A stretch of 64,000 bases of DNA from Aequoribacter fuscus (GCF_009910365.1 NZ_CP036423.1:310001-374000), one strand, 5' to 3'; shown: positions 45,387-55,118, counted from the first letter of the stretch. A program made the numbers and translations. Notes: generated by a model not told the origin, from the letters alone.

Positions 45387-46799
45387 ATGGTATCAATAAA
45401 AACAAAATGGATGTACGGCTCGGGCGGGGCGGTGTATGCAGCTAAAGAAGCCGCTTACACCATGTTTGTGCTGCTGTTCTACACGCAAGTACTGGGCTTG
45501 TCCGGGACCTTAACCGGTCTTGTTATTTCGGTAAGCCTGCTATTTGACGCCGTTTCAGACCCCTTGGTCGGTGCTTGGTCAGACCGTTGGCGGTCTCGTT
45601 TGGGGCGTCGCCGTCCTTTTATGATCGCTAGTATACTGCCTGCTGGTCTGGGTTTTATTGGCCTGTTTACGCCCCCTGAAGTTGTCAGTGACAGTCAGTA
45701 CCCCCTTGCCGCATGGCTGCTGTTTTGGTCCTTGTGGGTGCGCATAGCGGTTACTTTTTTTGCCATTCCGCATTTGGCCCAATCGACCGACATCACCCAG
45801 GATTACCACGAGCGCTCTAAAGTAATTGGCGCGCGTATGGCGGTTATGTTTTTCGTGTCTGTGATTTTGCCAGCAGTCGCTTTGACGACAATTTTTGCGG
45901 AACGAGGCGGCGCGGATGGCCGTTTTGTGAGCGATCGATATTTTTATTACGGCGTCATGAGCTGCGTCTTGGTATGGCTTACCGGTTCGGTCTCTAGTTG
46001 TTTGAATGCACCGATACCCGCGGTTTCTGCGCATTCGCACTCGATGCTGAAGGCTTTTGCGAAAACATTTTCGAATCGTAATTTTCGCTTTCTATTGGGT
46101 TATGACGTCTTTGCAACAGTTTCTTACGGCGTCATCGTCAGCTTGAATATGTTGGCTTGGATTTATTTTTGGGAGTTTTCTGCTTTCGAGATCTCGTTAA
46201 TTTTGGCAGGTCCCAGTTTGGTCGCCATTGGTGCGGTTATGGCGACCTTAAGCGCATGGTTGCACCGTTTCGAGAAGCCGCAAATTTTGCGTTTTGCGCT
46301 GGGCATGATGATGGTAAACGGAGTGTGGCTGTATCCGCCTCGTCTATTGGGCTGGTGGCCTGAAAATGGCGAGCCACTGATCCTATGGATTAATTTATTG
46401 TTCATGTTTGTATTTATGTACTTCTTCTTGTTACGCGCGATCATGTCGCAATCGATAGCCGCTGACATTGCCGACGAACACGATTACCGCACGGGGCACA
46501 GGCAAGAAGGCAGTTTTTTTGCAGCACTGAACTTCTCGACCAAAATGGCCTCGGTATTGGGACCAGCTTATGGTGGTGCCGTATTGGATTTTATTGGCTT
46601 AAGTCGCGAGATGCCGCCAGGTTCGGTCCCAGAGGCTGTGCTCAATGCCTTGGCTGCTTGGTACATGGCTGGCGCAGGAGCACCTCTGGTCGTCGCGTTT
46701 TTATTGACCTTTGGCATGCTGCTGACGCGGACCGACATTACCCGCATGCAAGGTGCGGTGGCCCAGCGTTCTACCAGCGATAACCAAAGCGGACCTTGA
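45387..46799 (+). CDS. MFS transporter, GPH type (host paralogue of island transporter)
   Basis: About 470 residues and 12 membrane segments. The N-terminal part is strikingly like the island transporter at 646: MFVLLFYTQVLGLSGTLTGL, DAVSDPLVGAWSDR, RSRLGRRRPFMIA; also ADIADEHDYRTGHRQEGSFF near residue 360. A GTG at 45375 and ATGs at 45387 and 45411 are possible starts. Alignment to the paralogue needs residues before 45411, so 45387 is chosen. Its last 29 bases overlap the convergent DUF481 gene. Substrate unknown. Confidence 0.83.
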   Translation: MVSIKTKWMYGSGGAVYAAKEAAYTMFVLLFYTQVLGLSGTLTGLVISVSLLFDAVSDPLVGAWSDRWRSRLGRRRPFMIASILPAGLGFIGLFTPPEVVSDSQYPLAAWLLFWSLWVRIAVTFFAIPHLAQSTDITQDYHERSKVIGARMAVMFFVSVILPAVALTTIFAERGGADGRFVSDRYFYYGVMSCVLVWLTGSVSSCLNAPIPAVSAHSHSMLKAFAKTFSNRNFRFLLGYDVFATVSYGVIVSLNMLAWIYFWEFSAFEISLILAGPSLVAIGAVMATLSAWLHRFEKPQILRFALGMMMVNGVWLYPPRLLGWWPENGEPLILWINLLFMFVFMYFFLLRAIMSQSIAADIADEHDYRTGHRQEGSFFAALNFSTKMASVLGPAYGGAVLDFIGLSREMPPGSVPEAVLNALAAWYMAGAGAPLVVAFLLTFGMLLTRTDITRMQGAVAQRSTSDNQSGP

Positions 46800-47814
46800 G
46801 GCTTTGGTCAATTTCATCCACCCCTTCTACAGCACCCGAGTCGTACTCAAGGCTGTACTCGGCAGCCGCCTGGATGTTCATCATTAAAGGAATTTTTAAG
46901 CCGATGCGGGTGTCCAAAACCACATCCGACAAGCTGTCTAGGTCCCAGATGCCTTTGTGATTGAAGTACAGTTCGGTATCGTCGCCAAAAACATCGCTAC
47001 CAATATTTACTGTCCAGTTCGCACCGGGGTAGGTTTTATCTTCAGCGTTGATATAGTTTTCTTGAACATAGGTTAAACCCAGTTCGGCCGACAGTTTGAA
47101 CCGATTGGTATCGTAAAATTGCCGCCCGAAATAGGGGCCCAAGTAAAAACGCATATCGAGGTCAGCAAACAGATCTTGCTTTAACGAGCTGTTGACACCC
47201 AAGTAAGAGGTGCCCCCCATAAAACGGTCGTATTTGCTGGTAATTAACCAGTTTTCGGCATTCTTCATGCCTTCTGATTCATCCAGTTCACCTTCAGCAG
47301 TAACGCTGAAACGGTCATCATCGCCCGTCCATTTGCCTTCAATTCGGTAGTCCAGCTGGTCGGTGTCTGAGTTTCCGCGCTGTTGCACCAGCGCTAAAGA
47401 GGCTCCGCCCTCATGCTTGTAGCCTTCTCCAATTTGCCAAGGCTCTGGGTTAAGCGCAACGATATCGGTCAAGGCGACCTGTGCTTCCGCTGATGTTCCC
47501 AAGGTTCGTAAGATAGGCGTTTGATCGCTCAGAGCAATTACGACATTTTCTAACACCGTGCCGTTGCTTAACTTAACAACGACCGGGTTGTAGGTCCGCA
47601 TTTCGGTAATTTGAGACGAGTCAATCGCGAGTTTACCGGCGAAATTGGTCGCGATGTGAACCTTGCCATCTTTGATGTTGTTGACCGTGCCGTAAATGAT
47701 CGATCCGTTATTTAAGGTGATAGTATCAACGGGGGGCGTTTCGTCGTTCTGGGCTGCAGCAAAAGTGGTGTAAAAGCCGGCCCAGCAGGCGATAAACAAG
47801 ATAGCAAATGGCAT
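46771..47814 (-). CDS. DUF481-family outer-membrane beta-barrel protein (YdiY-like)
   Basis: 347 residues with a signal peptide (to FAAAQ), an N-terminal beta-rich part with two DUF-like repeats (TLNNGSIIYGTVNNIKDGKV; KLSNGTVLENVVIAL), then a DUF481 barrel (GASLALVQQRGNSDTDQLDY...) ending in an aromatic residue (VRFGYRW), as required for barrel insertion. AGGAAA precedes the ATG. Its 3' end overlaps the GPH transporter by 29 bases on the opposite strand. Confidence 0.87.
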   Translation of the reverse strand: MPFAILFIACWAGFYTTFAAAQNDETPPVDTITLNNGSIIYGTVNNIKDGKVHIATNFAGKLAIDSSQITEMRTYNPVVVKLSNGTVLENVVIALSDQTPILRTLGTSAEAQVALTDIVALNPEPWQIGEGYKHEGGASLALVQQRGNSDTDQLDYRIEGKWTGDDDRFSVTAEGELDESEGMKNAENWLITSKYDRFMGGTSYLGVNSSLKQDLFADLDMRFYLGPYFGRQFYDTNRFKLSAELGLTYVQENYINAEDKTYPGANWTVNIGSDVFGDDTELYFNHKGIWDLDSLSDVVLDTRIGLKIPLMMNIQAAAEYSLEYDSGAVEGVDEIDQSLKVRFGYRW

Positions 47815-47907
47815 GGTCTTTCCTGTTAATTTTTGCGAACAAGCGCGCCTGCGCTATACGGTCGCGCAGGGTAGCGTGCTCAGCTCAAAAATCAAGCAAA
47901 TCAGGTT

Positions 47908-48993
47908 TTAATTTTTTGTGACCTTAATGATTCGACCATTTTCGCCGTCGGTAACGACGTACAGCGCGCCCTCGGGACTCACGCGGATGTCACGGATGCG
48001 ATCACGAATCTCAGGGAATGCGGCCTGCTCTGAGTCGATCCTCCCATTCTTGAGCGTAAGGCGCCTTACTTCGCGATTGACCAGAGCTCCTACAAATAAA
48101 TTGCCTTGCCATTCCGGAAACATATCGCCTCGGTAAATTGCAAAGCCCGAGGGACCGATGCTGGGTGTCCAATGATGAATGGGTTGCTGGGTTCCCGAAT
48201 ATTCGGTGTAGGGCGATACGCGTGCGCCGCTGTAATTGACGCCGTACGTAGCGAGAGGCCAGCCGTAGTTATTCCCGCGTTCGATGCGGTTGATTTCATC
48301 GCCACCTTTTGGACCGTGCTCGTGTAGGTACAGGGCGCCGTCGGCGCTATCGATGGCTAAGCCTTGAGGGTTTCGATGGCCGTAAGTCCAGATGCGTTCG
48401 CTGAGCTCGCCTCTAAACGGATTATCGTCAGGTAGGGAACCGTCGAGGTTAATGCGGACTACTTTGCCAAGCTCTGAGCGTTTGTCTTGGGCTGACTCGC
48501 GATAGTCAAAGCCGTCGCCTGTTGTGATGAACAAGGTCTCGTTCTGGCCGAATACCATACGCCCCCCGTAGTGCTGCGGCGTGTCTTTTAGGGTTTTGGC
48601 CCAAAAAATATCGCGGCCATTTTTGAGCTCAGTGCCGACGAGATCAGCCGCATAAACCGCCGTACCGTTGGCCTCTGGTTTGCCTTTTGCGTACGACAAA
48701 TAAACCCGCGTTCCAGTATTTGTTGTTTGGGTTAAGACATCGAAAAACCCACCTTGCCCCGCGAAGTAGGTTGTGGGTACGCCTGTAATCGTTGTGACAG
48801 TGCCATCTTTGGCTACGCGCAGCAATTGGCCCGGGCGCTCGGTGACTAAATGATCGCCGTTGGGTAAGAATGCCACGCTCCAAGGATGGTCCAGACCACT
48901 GGCCACCTCGGTCAGCTGGTAGTCTGCGAAGACAGGTGCTGAGAGGAATGCAAGAACGCAGACCATCTGCTTTAGACATCGACGAATAGACAT
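47908..48993 (-). CDS. PQQ-dependent soluble sugar dehydrogenase (Asd/YliI-like)
   Basis: Periplasmic oxidation of aldoses by a six-bladed propeller with PQQ. 361 residues. Signal peptide to FADYQ. Family signatures: LDHPWSVAFLPNGDHLVTER, GQGGFFDV, the catalytic-His region TPQHYGGRMVFG, TTGDGFDYRESAQD, YGHRNPQGLAID, and HEHGPKGGDEINRI. AGGAAG before the ATG. Together with the island's PQQ alcohol dehydrogenase this implies the cell makes or imports PQQ. Confidence 0.93.
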   Translation of the reverse strand: MSIRRCLKQMVCVLAFLSAPVFADYQLTEVASGLDHPWSVAFLPNGDHLVTERPGQLLRVAKDGTVTTITGVPTTYFAGQGGFFDVLTQTTNTGTRVYLSYAKGKPEANGTAVYAADLVGTELKNGRDIFWAKTLKDTPQHYGGRMVFGQNETLFITTGDGFDYRESAQDKRSELGKVVRINLDGSLPDDNPFRGELSERIWTYGHRNPQGLAIDSADGALYLHEHGPKGGDEINRIERGNNYGWPLATYGVNYSGARVSPYTEYSGTQQPIHHWTPSIGPSGFAIYRGDMFPEWQGNLFVGALVNREVRRLTLKNGRIDSEQAAFPEIRDRIRDIRVSPEGALYVVTDGENGRIIKVTKN

Positions 48994-49060
48994 AGCTGAC
49001 TTCCTATCTTTATTGTTGCGTGTCAGTATAGTGCAAAAAATTAGCGAAGGTGAGAAGCCT

Positions 49061-49507
49061 ATGTGGCGTTATGTTAAGGCGTATTTTGCTGCGGTGATCA
49101 TGATTTACCTGTTAGGTTCGATTGCGATTACGCAGATGAACTTAGCCAGTCTGCAAGAGTTAGGGGCCAGCGTGCCTTGGGCGGTCCGGCTGAATACCAC
49201 CTGGTTGGATCTGCAGGGCTTGCTCATGCCCTATCTCGTGCTCGTGAGTATTGCTGCCCTGCTTGCGTTTTTGGTGACCGGTCAGATCTCGCGTTTTTTC
49301 CCAGTCTATAGAGTTTGGCTCTACGCCTTGGCCGGTTTTGTGGCACTTCTGGCGATGCACTTAATTTTAAAGTCGGTGCTGGGCTTGTGGGGTGTTGCTG
49401 GGGCGCGGCCCATGCTGGGCTTGTTGCTGCAAGGCCTTGCGGGTGCCTTGGGAGGCTGGGCCTACGCCTACTGGAGTCGCAGGCCCTCGACCATTTTTAT
49501 CGATTAG
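49061..49507 (+). CDS. Four-helix membrane protein, unknown function
   Basis: 148 residues from the ATG at 49061, which follows GAAGGTGAG; the frame to 49013 is unlikely to be translated. Four predicted membrane helices (AYFAAVIMIYLLGSIAI, MPYLVLVSIAALLAFLV, VWLYALAGFVALLAMHLI, LGLLLQGLAGALGGWAY). No motif recognised. Divergent from the PQQ sugar dehydrogenase gene. Confidence 0.7.
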   Translation: MWRYVKAYFAAVIMIYLLGSIAITQMNLASLQELGASVPWAVRLNTTWLDLQGLLMPYLVLVSIAALLAFLVTGQISRFFPVYRVWLYALAGFVALLAMHLILKSVLGLWGVAGARPMLGLLLQGLAGALGGWAYAYWSRRPSTIFID

Positions 49508-49549
49508 TTTAAAAGCGCCGCCCACTGTGGCCTGAGTCATTTGGGCTTG

Positions 49550-50542
49550 CTAGTCACTGCGCAGTAAAATTTTGCCGAAGTGATTTCCCTGCGCCATGGC
49601 GTTTTGCGCCTTTTCTGCCTCCGCCAAAGGGTAAATGGAGTCAATAACGGGCAATAAGTTGCCTTGACTTAATGCAGCGCCAAAATGTTCAGAGATTACT
49701 CTCGTCATACGTGCCTTAGCGTCAAACGATTGTGGCCGTAAAGTAGAAGCCAATAAACTCAGACGCTTTATTAAAACCAGACCAAAATGGATTTCAGCGA
49801 CAAAGCCATTTTGGTAGGCAATGTTAACGATTCGCCCCTCAACAGCCGCGCAGTTTATGTGTTTCTGGATGTAATCTCCGCCCACCATGTCAAAAATCAC
49901 ATCGACACCGCCGCCTTCGGTGTAGTCTTTTACGATTACTTCAAAGTCCTGTTCGCGGTAATCGATGACCAAGTCTACGCCCATCTCTTTAAGACGCTGG
50001 CACTTGTGGGCACCTCCCGCGGTCGCAATCACCTTTGCGCCCCACAGTTTGGCCATTTGCACCGCCATGCTACCTATGCCGCTTGACCCGCCTTGAACAA
50101 GAAGTGTTTCGCCAGGCTTTAACTGGGCTCGCTCGAACACGTTGTGCCAAGCCGTCAATAATGCTTCGGGTAAACCCGCAGCGGCATCGAGTTCGATGTT
50201 GTCGGGCACATGCAGGCATTGATCTTCGCGAACGGCACAGTAGTTGGCATAGCCTCCACCGTGAACCAAGGCGCACACTCGGTCTCCTACCTGCCATTGA
50301 GTGACGTCAGGTCCGGTTGCGGCCACTACGCCGGCGACTTCGAGTCCCAAAATTGGCGACGCATCGGCAGGTGCTGGGTACAAACCTTGCCGCTGCAAGA
50401 GATCGGCACGATTAATACCGGCTGCAGTGACCTTGATTAAAACATCTCGGGCCTCGGGAGATTCTAAGATGGATTCGTCCAAATATAAGGATTTACTGTC
50501 TGGATTGACTGAGATGTGCTTAAACTTAGCGGGCAATTGCAT
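49550..50542 (-). CDS. NAD(P)H-quinone oxidoreductase, zeta-crystallin / PIG3-like
   Basis: 330 residues, zinc-free medium-chain dehydrogenase/reductase. ITKVTAAGINRADLLQRQGL-type start (here VLIKVTAAGINRADLLQRQG), PILGLEVAGVV, AAGLPEALLTAWHNVFE, cofactor loop VQGGSSGIGSMAVQMAKLWG, and VDVIFDMVGGDYIQ. The PIG3-type RADLLQRQG and absence of zinc-binding cysteines set the subfamily. AGGAC before the ATG. Divergent from the acyl-CoA synthetase at 50709. Confidence 0.9.
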   Translation of the reverse strand: MQLPAKFKHISVNPDSKSLYLDESILESPEARDVLIKVTAAGINRADLLQRQGLYPAPADASPILGLEVAGVVAATGPDVTQWQVGDRVCALVHGGGYANYCAVREDQCLHVPDNIELDAAAGLPEALLTAWHNVFERAQLKPGETLLVQGGSSGIGSMAVQMAKLWGAKVIATAGGAHKCQRLKEMGVDLVIDYREQDFEVIVKDYTEGGGVDVIFDMVGGDYIQKHINCAAVEGRIVNIAYQNGFVAEIHFGLVLIKRLSLLASTLRPQSFDAKARMTRVISEHFGAALSQGNLLPVIDSIYPLAEAEKAQNAMAQGNHFGKILLRSD

Positions 50543-50708
50543 GTAAATGTCCTAATATTGAGCCAGTGTAATATGCATAGGGTCCTATGACGACAGTGTG
50601 CCATTTAAGCACACCAATTCGTCCATTAGCACTGGAAAAAAAGGTGCCGACAATGAATACTAGATTATGTTTGAGCCGTAAACACACAATATTAACGAGG
50701 AGGTTCAC

Positions 50709-52394
50709 ATGACACCGAGCGAGCTTGAAGCTCAGGTAATCAGCCCTTTAGCTGCATTTTACCAGCGAGTAGAGCAACAGCCCGATCAAGTCGCCTATAT
50801 TCAGCCCTATGCGGGCGGTGTTACGAAACAGTGGCGTTGGGCAGAGGTTGCGGATGAAGCCGAGCGAGTGGCGAGTTATCTGCGTGCTCAAGGCTTGCAG
50901 CGCGGTGATCGTGTCATTCTTTTCTCGAAAAATTGTGCCCATTGGATCATGGCCGACCTGGCGATATGGATGGCGGGCGGCGTGACGGTGCCGCTGTATC
51001 CTAACCTCGCGGCAGAAACCATTCGCCAAATTATTGACCACAGTGGTGCTAACTACGCCTTTGTGGGCAAGCTCGATAACTTTGAGTCCATGGCGCCGGG
51101 CCTGCCTGACACTATGCCTGTAGTCCGTTTCCCCGATGCACCGGAAGTGAGTGGTGCAATAAGTTGGGAGACAATTTTGACCAGCTCGGAACCGCTTGCA
51201 GAGCGAACCGACCCCGACCTGGATGAACTGGCAACCATTGTCTATACCTCGGGAACAACGGGCATGCCCAAAGGTGTGATGCACAGTTTCAGAACAGTGG
51301 GTAACACTGGCATCTTGTCGGGCCTGTTGTACGATGCCAATGCCAACGATCGCTGCTTGTCTTACTTGCCTCTCGCGCACGTGGCCGAGCGAGCGGCACT
51401 TGAAACCGCGCAACTGTACAGTGGGTTTACGGTTTACTTTGCGTATTCACTGGATACCTTTGCCGAAGATTTACAGCGCGCGCGGCCGACCCTGTTTTTT
51501 GCGGTCCCTCGTATCTGGATGAAGTTTCAGCAGGGTGTGTTGGCTAAAGTGGGCGAGTCCAAGCTTAACTTTCTGAAACGCTTGCCTATCATTGGCAAAA
51601 TAATTCGACGTAAGTTACTTCAGGGTTTGGGGCTTGATCAAACCCGGGTGGCCCTCAGTGGTGCTTCGCCTTTAAGCATTAGGTTGATTGAATGGTACCG
51701 TGACTTGGGGCTTGAAATTCAAGAAGGTTACGGCATGACCGAGAACTTTGCCTACTCGCACAGCACACCGGTGGGTGAATCTTTGCCGGGGGCCGTCGGT
51801 AGAGCTAATCCGGCGGTCGAGTGTGTGATTAGTGACATTGGTGAGGTTTTGGTGCGGTCACCCACAACCATGGTGGGCTACTACAAAGCACCCGAAATTA
51901 CCGCGGAAACGCTGACTGAAGACGGTTTTCTGCGAACCGGAGACCAAGGCCGGATCGATGAGGATGGCCGTTTGCATATTACCGGACGGGTTAAGGAGCT
52001 CTTTAAAACCAGTAAAGGCAAGTATGTCGCGCCTGCACCTATCGAGAACCGCTTGCTGGCTAATTCTTTGATCGAGCAGGTTTGTGTGACGGGCGCCAAT
52101 TTACCCCAGCCCATCGCCGTGCTAAACTTGAATGACGTAGCACAGGCTGAAATCGTCGATGCTGAGTCAGCTAAACACATTGCTGATGAGCTTACGGCGC
52201 ATTTGGCAGCCGTTAACCAAACACTGGATCCTCACGAACGTATGAGTTGCTTGGTTGCGGTGCCCGAACGCTGGACGCCCGAAAACGGCTTTACTACGCC
52301 GACGCTTAAAATCAAACGCAATGTCATTGACGACACCTACGCCGAGCATTACGAGGCGTGGTCGACACAAGGCATTAAAGTCATTTTTAAATAA
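50709..52394 (+). CDS. Long-chain acyl-CoA synthetase (AMP-forming)
   Basis: 561 residues. P-loop YTSGTTGMPKGVMHSF, linker-domain GASPLSIRLIEWYRDLGLEI followed by QEGYGMTENFAYSH, FLRTGDQGRIDEDGRLHITG, and GRVKELFKTSKGKYVAPAPI with the fatty-acyl signature; the late Lys is in TLKIKRNVI. This matches the long-chain (FadD15/ACSL) branch rather than the island's 563-residue synthetase. AGGAGG before the ATG. Followed after 15 bases by an iron-type alcohol dehydrogenase, hinting at long-chain alcohol or aldehyde metabolism. Confidence 0.92.
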   Translation: MTPSELEAQVISPLAAFYQRVEQQPDQVAYIQPYAGGVTKQWRWAEVADEAERVASYLRAQGLQRGDRVILFSKNCAHWIMADLAIWMAGGVTVPLYPNLAAETIRQIIDHSGANYAFVGKLDNFESMAPGLPDTMPVVRFPDAPEVSGAISWETILTSSEPLAERTDPDLDELATIVYTSGTTGMPKGVMHSFRTVGNTGILSGLLYDANANDRCLSYLPLAHVAERAALETAQLYSGFTVYFAYSLDTFAEDLQRARPTLFFAVPRIWMKFQQGVLAKVGESKLNFLKRLPIIGKIIRRKLLQGLGLDQTRVALSGASPLSIRLIEWYRDLGLEIQEGYGMTENFAYSHSTPVGESLPGAVGRANPAVECVISDIGEVLVRSPTTMVGYYKAPEITAETLTEDGFLRTGDQGRIDEDGRLHITGRVKELFKTSKGKYVAPAPIENRLLANSLIEQVCVTGANLPQPIAVLNLNDVAQAEIVDAESAKHIADELTAHLAAVNQTLDPHERMSCLVAVPERWTPENGFTTPTLKIKRNVIDDTYAEHYEAWSTQGIKVIFK

Positions 52395-52409
52395 CAATAA
52401 GGAATCAAA

Positions 52410-53609
52410 ATGCTGTCTATTCGTTTCAAACACGCTTTATTAATGGGACTCATGAAAAGCCTAGCGGGTTTGGGTCCGGGTATGTCCCACTTAGCATTTA
52501 CAGGGCCGGGTTCCAGTCGGCAGCTGTGTCGCTATGTGCTGGATCAAGGTTATACCAAGATATTAGTGGCCAGCGACAAAATCCTGCGTGAACTTGGTGT
52601 CACCGAGGCTGCGGTTAAAGAGTTGTTAGATGCCGGTGTCGAGGTCGCGTATTTTGATGACATCGAGCCTAATCCAACCTTTGAACAGGTTGATGCTGGT
52701 AAGCATGTGCTCAAAGCTGCTGGCAGCCAAGTCATTATCGCGGTGGGCGGAGGCTCGGTCATCGACTGCGCTAAGATTATGTCAGGTGCCGCCACCAGCG
52801 ACGAAGACCCGAAAAACTGGGTGGGTTTTGGCAAGGTTAAGCACGAGACCATTCCGCTTTACGCCATTCCAACGACGGCGGGTACCGGCTCTGAGGCCAC
52901 CGCTGGCGCGGTGATTACCAACGTTCAAGATCACGCTAAAGTCGTAATTAGTGGCGCATCCTTGTTACCAAAAGCGGCAGCGGTTGACCCTGCGCTGCAG
53001 CAAGGCTTGCCCCCCGCGATTACGGCTGCAACGGGTATGGACGCGCTGACTCACGCGATCGAAGCTTACATTTGCACCTGGGATCGCGGCACCCGCAAAG
53101 AGCAAGCACGTGTTGCGATAAAAACGATTTTTCAGGCTTTGCCTAAAATTTACGCAGATGCGTCTGACCATGATGCGCGCGCGGCCATGGCGATGGCGGC
53201 TTACCACGCAGGCTTGGCCATTAACCAAGTGAATGTCGGTAACGTGCACGCTATTGCGCACCAGTTTGGAGCCTACTACGGAGTACCGCACGGATTAGCC
53301 AATGCCGTGGTGTTACCCTACGTGCTCGAGTTCAGTAAGGGGCCTGCCGAGGCGGCGCTGGCCGAGCTGGCGGATTTAGTCGGGGTGGGCGGCGATGCTC
53401 CTACCCAGGGCGCTAAAGCTCAGGCCTTTATCGATGCGGTTAAAGCGCTGAATACCACCCTGGACATCGGTACCACCCTAGATGCCATCAAACGCGAGGA
53501 CCACGCCGCGATTGCGCAAGCCGCCGTGCTTGAGGCTGTATCGTATCCGGTGCCGCGTTTGATGATGCCAGCCGATGTGTTAGGCATGCTCGATGCGATG
53601 ACGGTTTAA
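52410..53609 (+). CDS. Iron-containing alcohol dehydrogenase
   Basis: 399 residues. NAD-binding VAVGGGSVIDCAK-type motif (here IIAVGGGSVIDCAKIM), PTTAGTGSEATAGAVITN, and the metal-binding histidines in GNVHAIAHQFGAYYGVPHG, which define the family. Substrate likely a medium- or long-chain alcohol, judging from the preceding acyl-CoA synthetase; unproven. AAGGAA before the ATG. Confidence 0.92.
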   Translation: MLSIRFKHALLMGLMKSLAGLGPGMSHLAFTGPGSSRQLCRYVLDQGYTKILVASDKILRELGVTEAAVKELLDAGVEVAYFDDIEPNPTFEQVDAGKHVLKAAGSQVIIAVGGGSVIDCAKIMSGAATSDEDPKNWVGFGKVKHETIPLYAIPTTAGTGSEATAGAVITNVQDHAKVVISGASLLPKAAAVDPALQQGLPPAITAATGMDALTHAIEAYICTWDRGTRKEQARVAIKTIFQALPKIYADASDHDARAAMAMAAYHAGLAINQVNVGNVHAIAHQFGAYYGVPHGLANAVVLPYVLEFSKGPAEAALAELADLVGVGGDAPTQGAKAQAFIDAVKALNTTLDIGTTLDAIKREDHAAIAQAAVLEAVSYPVPRLMMPADVLGMLDAMTV

Positions 53610-53630
53610 TCTAAATCGTTATGTAATAGT

Positions 53631-53663
53631 AAAAAAGGGGCGCTTTGAACACGCCCCTTTTTT
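53631..53663. terminator. Bidirectional intrinsic terminator
   Basis: AAAAAAGGGGCG and CGCCCCTTTTTT form a 12-bp dyad with a 9-base loop between convergent genes (iron alcohol dehydrogenase ending 53609, hydrolase ending 53683). It has T-runs on both strands, so it can stop transcription from either side. Confidence 0.93.
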
Positions 53664-53682
53664 ATTGCACGCGTTAATGGGG

Positions 53683-54570
53683 TTAGAGCGTAGTAATCCA
53701 CTCATTGATCAATTCAATTTGGCGCACGGCCTCGGGGTCAGCGCCGGGTGCGGTAGCAAAACCGTGCTCTGAATTCGAAAAATGCTGGTAACTTGTTGTA
53801 ATACCTGCGCGGATTAAAGCCTCTTTAAAGGCGATGCCTTCGTCGCGTAAAGGATCATTCTCGGCGGTCGACAAAAAGGTTTTTGGCATTGCGCTAAGGT
53901 CACTATAGGTCCCGGGCAAAGCGGTTTTGGCCTTCGACTCGGCTGTCGCTAGGTCGGAAAATTTCTCGCCTAAATACGTATTCCAAAAGTAGTGCATCAG
54001 CGTTTTGCTGAGTGCATAGCCTTTTCCTTTGTCGATATAACTTTGATAACCCGACAAGTAGTATTCAGTGACGGGGTAAATCAGTACTTGGCCTGCGAGG
54101 CTTGCACGCGCGACCTCGGGCAGATTGAGTGACACGGCCGCGGCGAGGTTACCTCCGGCGCTGTCGCCAGCAACAATCAGTTGGGTGCTGGCATCGGTGA
54201 GCACATCCAGCTGCTCAGCGGCCCAAATCGTGGCGTCTAGAGCATCTTCAAACGCAGCCGGGAAACGATGCTCGGGTGCCAAGCGATAGTCGATGGCAAG
54301 AACCGCACACCCTGTTATTTGGTTGAGCTTGGCGCACAGTGCATCGTGGGTTTCTAGATCACCTATAACCCAGCCGCCGCCGTGAAAGAACACGATAAGC
54401 GGTTTGCCTTCATCGCAGGCCGAATAGTGCCTGGCGGGAATTTTACGGTTGTCGTCGCGACTGGGGATGTTGACAGGATGGGTGCGTTGCGTGTGGGCTT
54501 CGGGGTTGGCTTTACGATTTACACTGAGGTAATAGCGCCTAAGAATCCAAGCAAGTAGTTTTTGTATCAT
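53683..54570 (-). CDS. Alpha/beta hydrolase, hormone-sensitive-lipase (HSL) family esterase
   Basis: 295 residues. HGGGWVIGDLETHD is the HSL oxyanion motif, the nucleophile Ser sits in VAGDSAGGNLAAA, the acid Asp in ENDPLRDEGIAF, and the His in SNSEHGFATAPG. No signal peptide, so probably cytosolic, acting on short- to medium-chain esters. The Shine-Dalgarno sequence is weak. Confidence 0.93.
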   Translation of the reverse strand: MIQKLLAWILRRYYLSVNRKANPEAHTQRTHPVNIPSRDDNRKIPARHYSACDEGKPLIVFFHGGGWVIGDLETHDALCAKLNQITGCAVLAIDYRLAPEHRFPAAFEDALDATIWAAEQLDVLTDASTQLIVAGDSAGGNLAAAVSLNLPEVARASLAGQVLIYPVTEYYLSGYQSYIDKGKGYALSKTLMHYFWNTYLGEKFSDLATAESKAKTALPGTYSDLSAMPKTFLSTAENDPLRDEGIAFKEALIRAGITTSYQHFSNSEHGFATAPGADPEAVRQIELINEWITTL

Positions 54571-54699
54571 TATTTTAGTTTCTTGTTGTTAATAGGCCCT
54601 AACTATCGGACAGTTTTACGACAGTCGCAAGTGTGTCGGCGCAATTTGCAAGTTTTGTGCTTAGACTGGGCCTTCACTTGAAACGAGAGGATTTTCACT

Positions 54700-55110
54700 A
54701 TGCTCCCCAATAAGCCAGTTCAAGAGCTTGACGATGAGCTCGACTTTTCTCTTGCCAAGGGTATTACGGTTGCCTTCGTTTACAGCGAGCACCAGGTTAT
54801 TTTGAACCTTGCGACATTTTCATCGCGAGAGCAAATCTGGGTGGATGATGAAAAGGTTGTCGACGAGAAGGTGTTTGCACTGCGAAGCGAGCATGTTCTG
54901 AATGTGGGCGATGAGCAAATGAACTTGTCTATCTCCATGGAGCGTTTTATGACAAAAATCATGATTCGCGCATTTGTGGCGGGGCATCTTGTTTACGAAA
55001 CGGACGCGTTGTCGCGCGCGAATAAAAAATCACTCAGCTGGAAAGCTGTAGTGGGTCTTGCCGCTGTGGGCGCAGCAGTGGGCTATGCGACGGCGTCTTG
55101 GTTGGTGTAG
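54700..55110 (+). CDS. Membrane-anchored hypothetical protein, first of a small trio
   Basis: 136 residues: a soluble beta-rich part of about 110 residues (ITVAFVYSEHQVILNLATFS, EQIWVDDEKVVDEKVFALRS) and a C-terminal membrane helix (AVVGLAAVGAAVGYATASWL). AGAGGA before the ATG. The next gene, a membrane-anchored XRE regulator, starts 8 bases after its stop. Perhaps a sensor or anti-regulator partner; this is inference only. Confidence 0.7.
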   Translation: MLPNKPVQELDDELDFSLAKGITVAFVYSEHQVILNLATFSSREQIWVDDEKVVDEKVFALRSEHVLNVGDEQMNLSISMERFMTKIMIRAFVAGHLVYETDALSRANKKSLSWKAVVGLAAVGAAVGYATASWLV

Positions 55111-55118
55111 GGGGCGAT

